DNA of 64,000 nt from the NCBI GenBank assembly GCA_035528415.1, contig DATKYQ010000084.1, positions 56,475 through 120,474 on the forward strand, read 5' to 3'. The stretch is from DATKYQ01 sp035528415. GTDB taxonomy: Bacteria; Myxococcota; B64-G9. Under the pieces are notes generated by a model. That model did no database searches and had not been told where the DNA came from. It saw only the letters and a program-made list of their open reading frames with translations. Of the stretch, positions 52,293 to 60,238 are shown piece by piece. Numbering within the stretch: the stretch's first letter is position 1; every line of letters begins with the position of its first letter. Position numbers and translations under genes: made by a program.

Positions 52293-53223
52293 AAACCGGA
52301 TCGATCGCTATCTCGCAGAAGGACTTCCGCCGGTTTCCGCGGCGAAGCTCAAGGACCATGTACGCGAATGCGACGCCTGCCGCGCGCACTACGACCGGCA
52401 AGTCGCGTTGCTCCGGGTGCTTCACGGCGACGTTGACAAGCCCACCCGTGTCGAAGACGACCGCATCGTCCATCTGGTTTTGCATGGGGTCAGGCTGTCA
52501 CTGTCGGAAGAGGATACCCGCGAATCCAACCGTATTGATCGACTCGTTTGGGCACCCGTGCCTGTGCTGGCGGTTGCCGCCGTGATGTTGCTCGTACTCG
52601 CTTTCGGATTTTGGCAACTGGCTTCACCTGCCGACGAGCTGGCGCCCGCCGGCACCGTCAAGATCGCGCAAATCGTAAAGGGACGCGGGGTGGTCGTCAA
52701 CGGGGTGCGCCTGAAGCCGAGCATGAAGGCGGAAACCGACATCTACGCCAACACCCGCGTCGAGGTAGGCAAGAACGGCATCGCAGAGATAAAGCTCATC
52801 GCCGGCGGAACGGTGCGGATCTATCCGAAGACTTCTATTTCCTTCGCGCCAGACGGCGAACGTCTCGATCTTGAAATCGGCCGGGTGTGGTGCCTGATCG
52901 ACAAACGCAACACGCCCTTCTTAGTGCGCACCGATACGATCGAGGCCTGGGTAATCGGCACCTCGTTCGTGGTCGAGCGCGAGGAAACCGGAGAAACCGA
53001 GGTGCGGGTGATGAAGGGCACCGTGGCGGTCAACGATCGGCGCAAACCGGCCCTCGTTCTGGTCAACGACAGGCAGAAGACGAAGGTTACCAAAGACGCG
53101 CCGCCCAGCCGACCGGTGGCCTACACGCCCCGGCGGGACAAGTCCGCCTGGGACCACTTCGTTGAAGTGCTGCTGCAGTTTTTCAGGCAGATTGGCCGGG
53201 CCGTCGAAGGCCTGTTCGAGTGA
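52282..53223 (+). CDS. Transmembrane anti-sigma factor with zf-HC2 and FecR domains
   Basis: The 313-residue protein starts with a zinc-finger anti-sigma motif (HVRECDACRAHY, residues ~26-37), then has one membrane helix (VLAVAAVMLLVLAFGFWQL, about 95-115) and a periplasmic FecR domain (AEIKLIAGGTVRIYPKTSI, VIGTSFVVEREETG, VRVMKGTVAV). It would hold the sigma factor at the membrane until a periplasmic signal is received. No TonB receptor is beside it, so it is not an obvious FecIRA system. Confidence 0.88.
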   Translation: MHVENRIDRYLAEGLPPVSAAKLKDHVRECDACRAHYDRQVALLRVLHGDVDKPTRVEDDRIVHLVLHGVRLSLSEEDTRESNRIDRLVWAPVPVLAVAAVMLLVLAFGFWQLASPADELAPAGTVKIAQIVKGRGVVVNGVRLKPSMKAETDIYANTRVEVGKNGIAEIKLIAGGTVRIYPKTSISFAPDGERLDLEIGRVWCLIDKRNTPFLVRTDTIEAWVIGTSFVVEREETGETEVRVMKGTVAVNDRRKPALVLVNDRQKTKVTKDAPPSRPVAYTPRRDKSAWDHFVEVLLQFFRQIGRAVEGLFE

Positions 53224-53278
53224 GGCAGTCTTGAGCCAATCAGGAAGCGACTTTCCACACATCCCAGAAGTTGAGATT

Positions 53279-54001
53279 TCATCGATATTCCTTGTTTGAC
53301 TTTGCATCCTTGCAGCAGCGGATGCCAACTACTGCCGACTTGAGGCTCTTGTCGTTGCCCGCGCAGACTCCCTTGCAGGCGGCGAAGCGCTCGACCGGAT
53401 CGTTGCTTATGAACCCGGCGCCGCGGAACTTGCAGTAGGATCCCTTGCAGTTGCCCACCCACTCGGCGACGTTGCCGGCCATGTCGAACAATCCATCCAG
53501 CCCGCCCACACAGCACGGTTTACTGGCCACCGGAACGGTTCCGTGCGCCTGCCCCTTGACCCGATTGGTCGCCGAGCGCACATTGCAGGCATCGAGATCG
53601 AAAACGTTCCCGTATGGAAACGCGCGGCCATCCTGTCCGCGGCAGGCGCTGAGCCACTCTTCTTCCGTACATACACGCCCGCCCGCGAATGCGCAGAACT
53701 GCTCGGCTCCAAAGTAGGTGACGCAGTTGAGCGGATGCCGATCGCGGCCCGCCGTGCCGAAGTTGCAGATCGGGTTGACGGTATCGGCCTGACAGGCGCC
53801 GGCCTGCACGCAGGCGCGGAACTGGGCCACGCTGATCTCGGTAGCCGTCACCGAGAACGGCTCGGCGGGGTGCCGCACCCAGGTCAGCCCCCTCGTTTTG
53901 GGCGACGACTGCCCATACAAGGCCAGCGCCAGGCTCACTCCGGCTACCGCGACCAAGGCGGTAATAGCCAAGACCATCAGGGTTTTCTTCCCTTGATTCA
54001 T
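53279..54001 (-). CDS. Sulfatase-modifying-factor-like (FGE) exported protein
   Basis: The 240-residue protein has a signal-anchor helix (TLMVLAITALVAVAGVSLAL) and an FGE/SUMF1 domain with FSVTATEISVAQFRACV, PLNCVTYFGAEQFCAFAGGR, CTEEEWLSACRG and DMAGNVAEWVG. It is rich in cysteine (about 16), likely forming disulfides. Many such domains in Myxococcota-like bacteria are not sulfatase activators but serve other extracellular functions. The ATG at 54001 has CAGGGAGAAG upstream. Divergent from the gene remnant at 54065. Confidence 0.82.
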   Translation of the reverse strand: MNQGKKTLMVLAITALVAVAGVSLALALYGQSSPKTRGLTWVRHPAEPFSVTATEISVAQFRACVQAGACQADTVNPICNFGTAGRDRHPLNCVTYFGAEQFCAFAGGRVCTEEEWLSACRGQDGRAFPYGNVFDLDACNVRSATNRVKGQAHGTVPVASKPCCVGGLDGLFDMAGNVAEWVGNCKGSYCKFRGAGFISNDPVERFAACKGVCAGNDKSLKSAVVGIRCCKDAKSNKEYR

Positions 54002-54064
54002 TGCTTCTCCCTGTCTCTTCGTTTCCAATCATAGCCGCTTGTCGGATCTTATCGTGATAAGATC

Positions 54065-54784
54065 TTGTTTGATAGTTCAGCCTTCTTTCAAGGAGGTCGA
54101 GATGCGCAGGTGGGTCACGCGGGGGAACGGCCGGTGGGAGACGACCGCTTCTCGTCGAACCTGGAACCATGGTCGGACTACCAAAGTTTACCCTTTCCGG
54201 GTCGCTGGGGGTTTTACTCCTACTATCACCAGATGTACATGGACTGCGGTTTTCCCGGGCCGGACGACTGCTACGGAGATATGTTTGCGCCGGGCGAAGA
54301 CTTCTTGCTCGGCCGGGGCGAGTGGCACGTGCTCGAGATGATGATCCAGCCCAACACCCCGGGCCTGACCGACGGCTACCAGGCCTTCTGGGCGGACGGA
54401 GTCAAGATCTACACTTCGCCGGACATCAACTGGCGCACAGACGGCGCGCTGAAGATCAACAAGGCGGGTCTCTACCTGTACGTCCACAACGTCCCGGCCC
54501 ACACCTCCTGCGTGCTGGATTTCGACAACGTAGTCATCAGCCAGGCTTACATCGGCCCGGCGGTTTGCCAGCCAAGCGAAGCGATTTCCGCCCCCTGCAT
54601 CTGCGGGGGTGCTCCGGATCCGGAAAACTCCGCGAACGTGTATTCGGGCGGATATTGCTGCAATGCAAAATGGCAGTCTTCGACATGCGGCTGCGGAGGG
54701 CATGAACAGGGCGGCGCGCTTTTTTTGATGTTGCTGTGCGCCACTGGCCCACTCCTCGGGCACCGGGCCCGAAGATCCGTATAG
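54065..54784 (+). pseudogene. 5'-truncated polysaccharide-lyase-like secreted protein gene
   Basis: The frame from 54065 encodes 239 residues, but the first ~30 do not look like a protein N-terminus and no signal peptide is present. From about PWSDYQSL on, it looks like the C-terminal half of a concanavalin-type lyase/LamG protein (GEWHVLEMMIQPNTPGLTDG, FWADGVKIYT, VLDFDNVVISQAYIGP). It ends in a Cys-rich segment and a hydrophobic tail (CGCGGHEQGGALFLMLLC...GHRARR), again like a MYXO-CTERM sorting signal. A ribosome site (AAGGAGGTCGAG) stands before an ATG at 54102 in another frame, so an N-terminal deletion plus frame change is likely. Decay is inferred; a sequencing error is possible. Confidence 0.6.
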
Positions 54785-54995
54785 GTTTTCTCCCTCCCTC
54801 TTTTCCCCTCGGCTCGGAATAGTTCGGCTCTTAGAAAATGTGTCCTGTTCCCGGACACCCCATGTCCGAATTCCGGACACCCAATGCGGGCCAGGAGGTC
54901 GCCGGGGTCGATGATGATTGTATAGTTTTCAGGATGTTGTGCGAGCCTGAGAGTTTGGCACGGAGATTGTAAAAGGCCAGGGCAGGAGGTGCACG
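54785..54995 (+). promoter_or_regulatory. Tandem palindromes and sigma-54 promoter upstream of secretion-like cluster
   Basis: TGGCACGGAGATTGTA at 54956-54971 has a perfect -24 box and the exact spacing to a TTGT -12 (consensus TTGC); a transcript would begin near 54982, 14 bases before the first gene. At 54841-54886 two copies of a 22-base unit each contain a palindrome, TGTCC-N6-CGGACA and TGTCCG-N5-CGGACA, followed by CCC(C/A)ATG. They lie 70-115 bases upstream of the -24 box, the normal place of enhancer sites for a sigma-54 activator. Confidence 0.65.
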
Positions 54996-55190
54996 ATGAA
55001 GCTACCAATTGCCCTGAAGACCGCCCTGGACGAATCGGAACGTCGTTTTGCAAAAACTCTGGCCCAACTGGGCCTGACCCGAGAACAACTCGACAACGTC
55101 GCCGATCGCATCCGGGAAAAACAATCAACCACTAAACCGCACCGGTCCGCGAGCGCGTCACCGTCCGGAAGGAGGATTTACAATGTTTGA
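54996..55190 (+). CDS. Small helical protein, first gene of secretion-like cluster
   Basis: The 64-residue product is mostly helical and charged (ALKTALDESERRFAKTLAQL with GLTREQLDNVADRIREKQ) and ends with a Ser/Arg-rich tail. GCAGGAGGTGCACG gives a strong ribosome site. It overlaps the next gene by eight bases. Size and helix content suit a small chaperone or needle-like subunit of a secretion system, but there is no recognisable family motif. Confidence 0.6.
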   Translation: MKLPIALKTALDESERRFAKTLAQLGLTREQLDNVADRIREKQSTTKPHRSASASPSGRRIYNV

Positions 55191-55869
55191 TCCAATCAGC
55201 ACCCAGACGAGCTCGGTAAACTGCGCCGGTCTCGACTTCTTCGACAGCGCTGTCGACTTCAACGACCTGGCCTTTTTAAACATGGTCCTGTGCATGCAGG
55301 AGTCGGACTCGGCGCTGGCCGCCAAGATGGGCGAGATCCGGCTACAGAACGAGCTGAAGACGGCGCTCAGCGCCAAGATCTCCTGCCTCAACACCTGTCT
55401 CAAGCACTCGAGCGCCAAGGACCAGGACGATCTGGTCTACGTCCAGGGCGGCTTGGAAAACCCGGTCAATCCCGAAGAGGGCAACTGCCCAACCGGAGAG
55501 GCCCAGCGAGACTGGGAGAAATCCCTGCAAGACGCCAAGAACGATCTGAACAACGCAAAATCCATCCTAACTCAGGCACAGAACCGGAAGCAGCCGGACC
55601 CCAATGAGGTAGGCTACTGTCAACATCAGGTCCAGGAAGCCCAGAACAAGGTCGATGAACTGAGCAGCAACATGTACCGCCGGCAGGACGTCGAGGCCGA
55701 GCTCGAGAAGCTGCGCGGGCAGCTCGAGGACATGAACTCATCTTCGAGCATAATGATGATCGACCTGCAGCGCCTGATGAACAAGCGCAACGAGGCCAGC
55801 CAGCTGGTCAGCAACATCGAGTCGAAGTCCAACCAGACGGCGATGGGCATCATCTCCAACTTCAAGTGA
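55183..55869 (+). CDS. Coiled-coil protein of secretion-like cluster
   Basis: The 228-residue protein has no signal peptide. Residues ~45-75 contain CLNTC; residues ~105-225 form a long coiled coil (DWEKSLQDAKNDLNNAKSIL, VEAELEKLRGQLEDMNSS) broken by a short Asn/Gln-rich loop. It begins AISTQTSS-like, Ser/Thr-rich, as many type III substrates do. No family was recognised. The strong GGAAGGAGG site and its overlap with the first gene suggest high co-expression. It may be a tip or translocator protein, inferred from the SycD-like chaperone that follows one base after. Confidence 0.6.
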   Translation: MFDPISTQTSSVNCAGLDFFDSAVDFNDLAFLNMVLCMQESDSALAAKMGEIRLQNELKTALSAKISCLNTCLKHSSAKDQDDLVYVQGGLENPVNPEEGNCPTGEAQRDWEKSLQDAKNDLNNAKSILTQAQNRKQPDPNEVGYCQHQVQEAQNKVDELSSNMYRRQDVEAELEKLRGQLEDMNSSSSIMMIDLQRLMNKRNEASQLVSNIESKSNQTAMGIISNFK

Positions 55870-55870
55870 A

Positions 55871-56158
55871 ATGGAACTAGTCATGAAAAGCGTAACCAAT
55901 AAATGTTACGGCAGCGGGATGACCATTCGCGAGCTGCGCGGCATCACAACCGAAGAGTTCCAGGCCGCCATCGGCGCCGGGCGCAAGCTGGCCGCCGCCG
56001 GCGAATACCAGGCCTCGGCCGAGGTGTTGGCCGGCCTGGCTCTTTACGATCCCTTCGAGCCCGAAGTGTGGCGGGCAATCGAAGAGCTGTTCCGCAGGCA
56101 GAGCCAACCCGGGCCGGCCAATCTGTTCGCCAGCCTTTCACGGGCGATGGCCGCCTGA
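55871..56158 (+). CDS. SycD/LcrH-like TPR chaperone
   Basis: The 95-residue protein contains a short TPR region: AAAGEYQASAEVLAGLALYD then PFEPEVWRAIEELFRR, close to the motif of class II type III secretion chaperones (LcrH/SycD/IpgC), in which this segment packs against hydrophobic translocators. LcrH is usually about 150 residues, so this one is a reduced version with one to two repeats. It sits between a coiled-coil protein and two proteins with hydrophobic segments, the typical order chaperone-translocators. The start may be ATG 55871 or 55883. Confidence 0.6.
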   Translation: MELVMKSVTNKCYGSGMTIRELRGITTEEFQAAIGAGRKLAAAGEYQASAEVLAGLALYDPFEPEVWRAIEELFRRQSQPGPANLFASLSRAMAA

Positions 56159-56174
56159 GAATGGCAGGCGCGTC

Positions 56175-56762
56175 ATGAACGTTCCACCCGTTGGATCAAC
56201 CGCTCCGGCCAGTCCGCAGTCGCAGCCGGAAAATATTGCCTTGGGTTCCTTCCTTGCCAAGGTGTCGGTAGGGGGCGACCTGGCTTCGGAGTGCTTGGCG
56301 CTGTTCGCCAAGGACGCAGCCGTGCAGAACCGCGTCAATCTGCAGGGTGTAAACATCCAGAGTCGCCAGGTGCGCGAAGCGCGCACGAGACGCATGAAAC
56401 TTCTGAAAAAATTCTGGGCGGCCCAGCGGCACCAGGGTTTCTGGTCAAAGCTGGCTGGTTTTTTTAAGAAGCTGACCGGTGCCCTGAGCGCCGCCCTGAT
56501 CGTCGTCGGCGGGCCGGCCGCTGCTGTAGGCGTCGTTGGTGGCGCTCTCTCCGGCGGCTTCAGCATCACCGCCTCCGTCTACGGACGCAATGCCACCTGC
56601 GCCTGGGGAGACAAGCTGGCTGCCGAGCAGGTACGCGACTTGTCGAGCCAGACGCGAGACGATCTGCTCTCCGTCCTCGACAGTGCCGCCCAACTCGAGG
56701 GCGAGATGCATGATCGTATCCGCGGTTTACTCGAGTCCGAGTCAGAAATGGTATCTTGTTGA
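56175..56762 (+). CDS. Translocator-like protein with hydrophobic segment
   Basis: The 195-residue protein has a Pro/Ser/Gln-rich N-terminus without signal peptide, basic amphipathic helices (residues ~60-95, RRMKLLKKFWAAQRHQGFWS), a hydrophobic Gly/Ala/Val region (ALSAALIVVGGPAAAVGVVG, about 105-130) and a C-terminal amphipathic helix (LLSVLDSAAQLEGEMHDRIR). Hydrophobic helices in a signal-less protein next to an LcrH-like chaperone fit pore-forming translocators such as YopB/YopD. This is an inference; no sequence match was seen. Confidence 0.55.
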   Translation: MNVPPVGSTAPASPQSQPENIALGSFLAKVSVGGDLASECLALFAKDAAVQNRVNLQGVNIQSRQVREARTRRMKLLKKFWAAQRHQGFWSKLAGFFKKLTGALSAALIVVGGPAAAVGVVGGALSGGFSITASVYGRNATCAWGDKLAAEQVRDLSSQTRDDLLSVLDSAAQLEGEMHDRIRGLLESESEMVSC

Positions 56763-56774
56763 GAGGAGCGAAAG

Positions 56775-57371
56775 ATGTACCCAGAACGTGTAAACTCATG
56801 TAGCACGACCGCGCCGCAGACGACAAAATCATTCGATATCGAGAGCTTTTTGTCCAAGATCGACGGAGGAGTGGAACTGGAGACGCTGATTTTAGCCGAT
56901 TCATTTTTCCAAAAAAAGGCCGGCAGGGAGATGCGTAAAACCAGCCGTGAGCTACAGAAGAAAGCCCTAGAAGCGGCGATCAAGAAGATGAAGGCCGCGG
57001 CTTCCGATAGAATGTGGTCGGCGGTTGTCGGCGCCGCACTCGATGTGTGTGCTTCTATTTACGAATATTCCCTCGCCGGGGCTGATGGCCAGATCACGGA
57101 CAAGGTGCCCAAGCTGAAAGTTGGCCTGGCGAGAGCCGGGGCGGCATTCTTTTCGAAAGTCAACCTGCAGGAGATGTCCGCATTGGAAAACGATGCCGCC
57201 GAGAAGCGACTCGAGCAGGCCTCGAACATGGAGGCCGGACGTGCAGGAGACGCCAAGGATCTCATCCAAAGCGCAAGGGATCTCGAGCAGCGTATGCTTT
57301 CCAACATCGAGAAGGCAGACCAGAACGAACATCAGGCTCGAATGGATTTGGCGCGCCGGATTGGTGGATAG
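56775..57371 (+). CDS. Translocator/effector-like helical protein
   Basis: The 198-residue protein again lacks a signal peptide. It has helices rich in Lys/Ala (REMRKTSRELQKKALEAAIK), a moderately hydrophobic segment (MWSAVVGAALDVCASIYEYS, about 75-95) and a long C-terminal amphipathic helix region. Its order of features parallels the previous protein (N-terminal Thr/Ser-rich, short motif LxSFLxK-like, helical, hydrophobic, helical), so the two may be distant duplicates. Last gene of the cluster; the next gene is convergent. Confidence 0.55.
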   Translation: MYPERVNSCSTTAPQTTKSFDIESFLSKIDGGVELETLILADSFFQKKAGREMRKTSRELQKKALEAAIKKMKAAASDRMWSAVVGAALDVCASIYEYSLAGADGQITDKVPKLKVGLARAGAAFFSKVNLQEMSALENDAAEKRLEQASNMEAGRAGDAKDLIQSARDLEQRMLSNIEKADQNEHQARMDLARRIGG

Positions 57372-57385
57372 TCCGGCCGGGTTCT

Positions 57386-58687
57386 CTACGACGGTGGCGC
57401 CGGTAGCGGCAGGGCGTCTTTTCCAAGGTGCAGCCCGTTCTGATTGGCCCAGGTGAAGCCGAAATCTATTCTCTGCATCACTGTTGGATGGTGGCCGAAT
57501 AGAAACTGATCCCAGGCAGGGGGATCTGGGTGGTAATGGTTTTTCCTGGCCAGGCGGATGAACAGCGAGCAAAAGGCCGTAGGATCGCGGGTCAGCCTGA
57601 GCGCCTCGGTGTCGGCTATATGCTCCTCGCGCCGGTTGAGCCAGGCCGAGAGCGGCTCGTTTACCAGGAAAATCAACTGCAAGACAAGCAGCAGTAGCGG
57701 CAGCACGGCCGGATCGGCTCTGGCATTCAGGCCGAAGCGCTTGACCCGCGGGGCCCTGAGCAGCACCAATTGGCAGATCAGTAAAAAGACCAATGCCGCC
57801 AGCACGGCCTTCAACCAACCTCGCTTGCCGTGGTCGTGAATCTGGTGGCCCAGTTCGTGAGCCATGGCTACAAGTATCTCCCGCTTTGGGAATTCCTTTA
57901 ACAGATTGTCCGCCAGCACCACCCTGCGCGTCGGCCCCTGGCCCATTACGTGCGCCCCGACTCGCCGCGTGCGCCGGGACGAATCCTTGACCTCGACCTT
58001 GCCGGCCTCGAAGCCCGCCTTGTGGACCAGTTTTTCTATCGCCGTGCGCAACTCGCCCTGTGGCAGCTCGGTGTAGTCGTTGTATATCCGGGCCCGGTAG
58101 GGAGTCAGCATGGCCCACAGGAAAAGCCCGCCCGCCACCGCGCCCCACAACCACAGCCACCAACTGCGCCGCAGGCGCCTGGCCAGCCCGAACAGACCGA
58201 CGCCCAGAAACATTCCCAGGATACATCCCGAGGTCAGCGACTTGGCCCAGTCGAGCCACCACTGACCGAGAGAGATCGTCGCCAGGCCTCGCTCGTGCTC
58301 GAGTATGTATCCGGAGAAAAACGAAAGCGGCGTCTGCAAGGCGGCATATAAAAGCAGCAACAAGACCGGAAACAAGCCGTCGATGATCCAGCGGCCGCGC
58401 TCCTCCACCGCACCAGGCATGTTTCCGCTCAATCGCTCGAAGGCCGCGGCCAGCCGGCGTAAGACCGGCGCCCGATCTCCCAGGCGGCCAAGGAGCCGAT
58501 TGCCGTAGAGCCAATCCGCGGTTGCCGCCGCGCGCTTTCGCAGCACGAGGTGAATGCCTGTAAACATCACCACGGCCAGGAAAGCCAGCTTCAACCCCAG
58601 GCCGGTGAAAGACAGCAGATCGTCCACCAGCCACTGGTGCGCCCAGGCGGATAGTTCCTGCGGGGAAAAGAACGCGCTTGGTTCCAC
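57386..58687 (-). CDS. M48-family membrane zinc metallopeptidase (Ste24-like)
   Basis: The 433-residue protein has several membrane helices and a zinc site HELGH (residues 277-281) with the third ligand in NRREEHIADTEAL (about 350). The region EHERGLATISLGQWWLDWAK matches the CAAX protease 1 N-domain of Ste24/HtpX-like enzymes. It probably degrades or processes membrane proteins from the cytoplasmic side. It lies just after (one base apart) a BamD-like lipoprotein gene. Confidence 0.9.
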   Translation of the reverse strand: MEPSAFFSPQELSAWAHQWLVDDLLSFTGLGLKLAFLAVVMFTGIHLVLRKRAAATADWLYGNRLLGRLGDRAPVLRRLAAAFERLSGNMPGAVEERGRWIIDGLFPVLLLLLYAALQTPLSFFSGYILEHERGLATISLGQWWLDWAKSLTSGCILGMFLGVGLFGLARRLRRSWWLWLWGAVAGGLFLWAMLTPYRARIYNDYTELPQGELRTAIEKLVHKAGFEAGKVEVKDSSRRTRRVGAHVMGQGPTRRVVLADNLLKEFPKREILVAMAHELGHQIHDHGKRGWLKAVLAALVFLLICQLVLLRAPRVKRFGLNARADPAVLPLLLLVLQLIFLVNEPLSAWLNRREEHIADTEALRLTRDPTAFCSLFIRLARKNHYHPDPPAWDQFLFGHHPTVMQRIDFGFTWANQNGLHLGKDALPLPAPPS

Positions 58688-59794
58688 TCAGGGCTCCGAA
58701 TCGGGCAAGGGTTCGAAGAGGGTCAATACGCGGGCCTCGACTCGTTTCATCTCCTCGCGGGCCGCCCGGGTCCACTCGTTGTCCGAGCGGGTCCTTTCGG
58801 CAAGCTCCATCATCATTTCGAAGACCTTGAGCGCCTTTCGCAACAAGACCGCCGTCTTTCTCTTGAGCATTTCCTTGTAGACGGCAATTTCTTCCTCGCT
58901 CAGATCGGCAGGCGAGGGCGCCTGCTCCATTGCCAGGTGAAGGTGCAGGTAGAGAGTTCCGATACGAAAACCGGCGGCCGAGGCCCACTCGGGATCCCCG
59001 TAGCGGATCGTCCGCAGGTAGCCGGCCTGGGCGTCGAGGAGTAGCTCGGCCTTGGCCTCCAGATCAGTCTGCATCTGCTCCTCGGGAAGCCTGAGCGGAG
59101 CGTGATCGAAACGCTGCTCGGCCAGGCGCGCCAGGCGAAACTCTGTCCGCGCGGCAGGGGCGGGGTCGAGGTACTCATCATGTGCCCGCTGCTTGAATAT
59201 TCTCAGCGCACCGTGAAAGGCGCTCTCGGCTGAGTTGAGCTCGCCGAGTTCCACAAGCGCCTCGCCCCGCAGCACCATGGCGTCGATCCGATCGCTCGTG
59301 GCAAGTTCGCGGCGATCGAGCAGGCGGGCCAGCAACCCGGCTGACTCACGGTAACGTGAGAGACGATCGAGGCAGGCGCTCTGGCGGAAGGCGGCGTCGA
59401 CCCAGTCTTTCGATGCGGCGAGCTTTGCGGTTATCAGCGCATAGCGCTCGACTGCAACGGCGTTGTTGCCCAGATCTTCGTAACAGCGCCCGGAGTCGAA
59501 GGCGGCGGCCGAAAGGTAGCGCGACTCGGGGAACTCGCTGATAATCCTGTCGTAGAAAGGCAGCGCACCTTTACAGTCTCCGGCCTGCTGCAGACGAACG
59601 CCTTCTCCAAAGAGCGTCGCCGCGTCGAAATCGGTCAGCCCAAGCTCACGGTCGGGCCGCAGGCCGATGTGCAGCGGATCGAGGATGATTTCCCGGGCCG
59701 GCTGCTTTCTGCGGGCCTGCTCGACGGACGCACAGCCCGCTCCCAGCATGAGTGTCGCAAGCAACGGGACAATAGATGTTCTGCAAATGTTCAT
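58688..59794 (-). CDS. TPR lipoprotein (BamD/YbgF-like)
   Basis: The 368-residue lipoprotein (lipobox LGAGC) contains tetratricopeptide repeats: GVRLQQAGDCKGALPFYDRI, then ISEFPESRYLSAAAFDSGRC and YEDLGNNAVAVERYALITAK, and LVELGELNSAESAFHGALRI. It resembles outer-membrane assembly or tol-associated TPR proteins but is longer than BamD. The ATG at 59794 overlaps the yjbQ stop; the longer upstream frame is a shadow of that gene. Confidence 0.8.
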   Translation of the reverse strand: MNICRTSIVPLLATLMLGAGCASVEQARRKQPAREIILDPLHIGLRPDRELGLTDFDAATLFGEGVRLQQAGDCKGALPFYDRIISEFPESRYLSAAAFDSGRCYEDLGNNAVAVERYALITAKLAASKDWVDAAFRQSACLDRLSRYRESAGLLARLLDRRELATSDRIDAMVLRGEALVELGELNSAESAFHGALRIFKQRAHDEYLDPAPAARTEFRLARLAEQRFDHAPLRLPEEQMQTDLEAKAELLLDAQAGYLRTIRYGDPEWASAAGFRIGTLYLHLHLAMEQAPSPADLSEEEIAVYKEMLKRKTAVLLRKALKVFEMMMELAERTRSDNEWTRAAREEMKRVEARVLTLFEPLPDSEP

Positions 59795-60237
59795 GTTTCT
59801 TTCGACACGCCTCTCGCGCCCAGGTTCCGGACCGAGTCTTTCGTTGCAGAAACCACCTGCACCTGGAACCTGCGCCGGCGCGGGCCGTCGAATTCGCAGA
59901 AGAAGACCGACTGCCAGGTACCCAGCAGCGGGCAGCCGCCGTTGACTATTACTTGCACACAAGAGCCCACCAGCGATGACTTGACATGGGCGGCAGAGTT
60001 GCCCTCCGTGTGCCGGTAACCCGCCTGCCAGGGGGCGATCTTGTCCAGGGCATACAGGATGTCCCTGGGCACGTCGGGATCGGCATTCTCGTTGATGGTG
60101 ATGGCACCCGTGGTGTGTGGGCAATAGACCAGCGCCAGGCCTTCTTCTACTCCGCTTGCCTTGATCGCCTCGCGCAGCTTGCCTGTGATGTCTATAAGCG
60201 ATTCATGTCCGCGTGTGGAGATCTCGAAACTTTCCAT
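59791..60237 (-). CDS. YjbQ (UPF0047) family protein
   Basis: The 148-residue product has the family signature: ALVYCPHTTGAITINENADP, then HTEGNSAAHVKSSLVG and GTWQSVFFCEFDGPRRRRF. YjbQ proteins have a conserved His-rich pocket and have been reported to have weak thiamine-phosphate-synthase-like activity; the true role is unclear. The ATG at 60237 is followed by a normal-length protein and has AGGAGGGAATAGG before it. Confidence 0.92.
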   Translation of the reverse strand: MESFEISTRGHESLIDITGKLREAIKASGVEEGLALVYCPHTTGAITINENADPDVPRDILYALDKIAPWQAGYRHTEGNSAAHVKSSLVGSCVQVIVNGGCPLLGTWQSVFFCEFDGPRRRRFQVQVVSATKDSVRNLGARGVSKET

Positions 60238-60238
60238 C

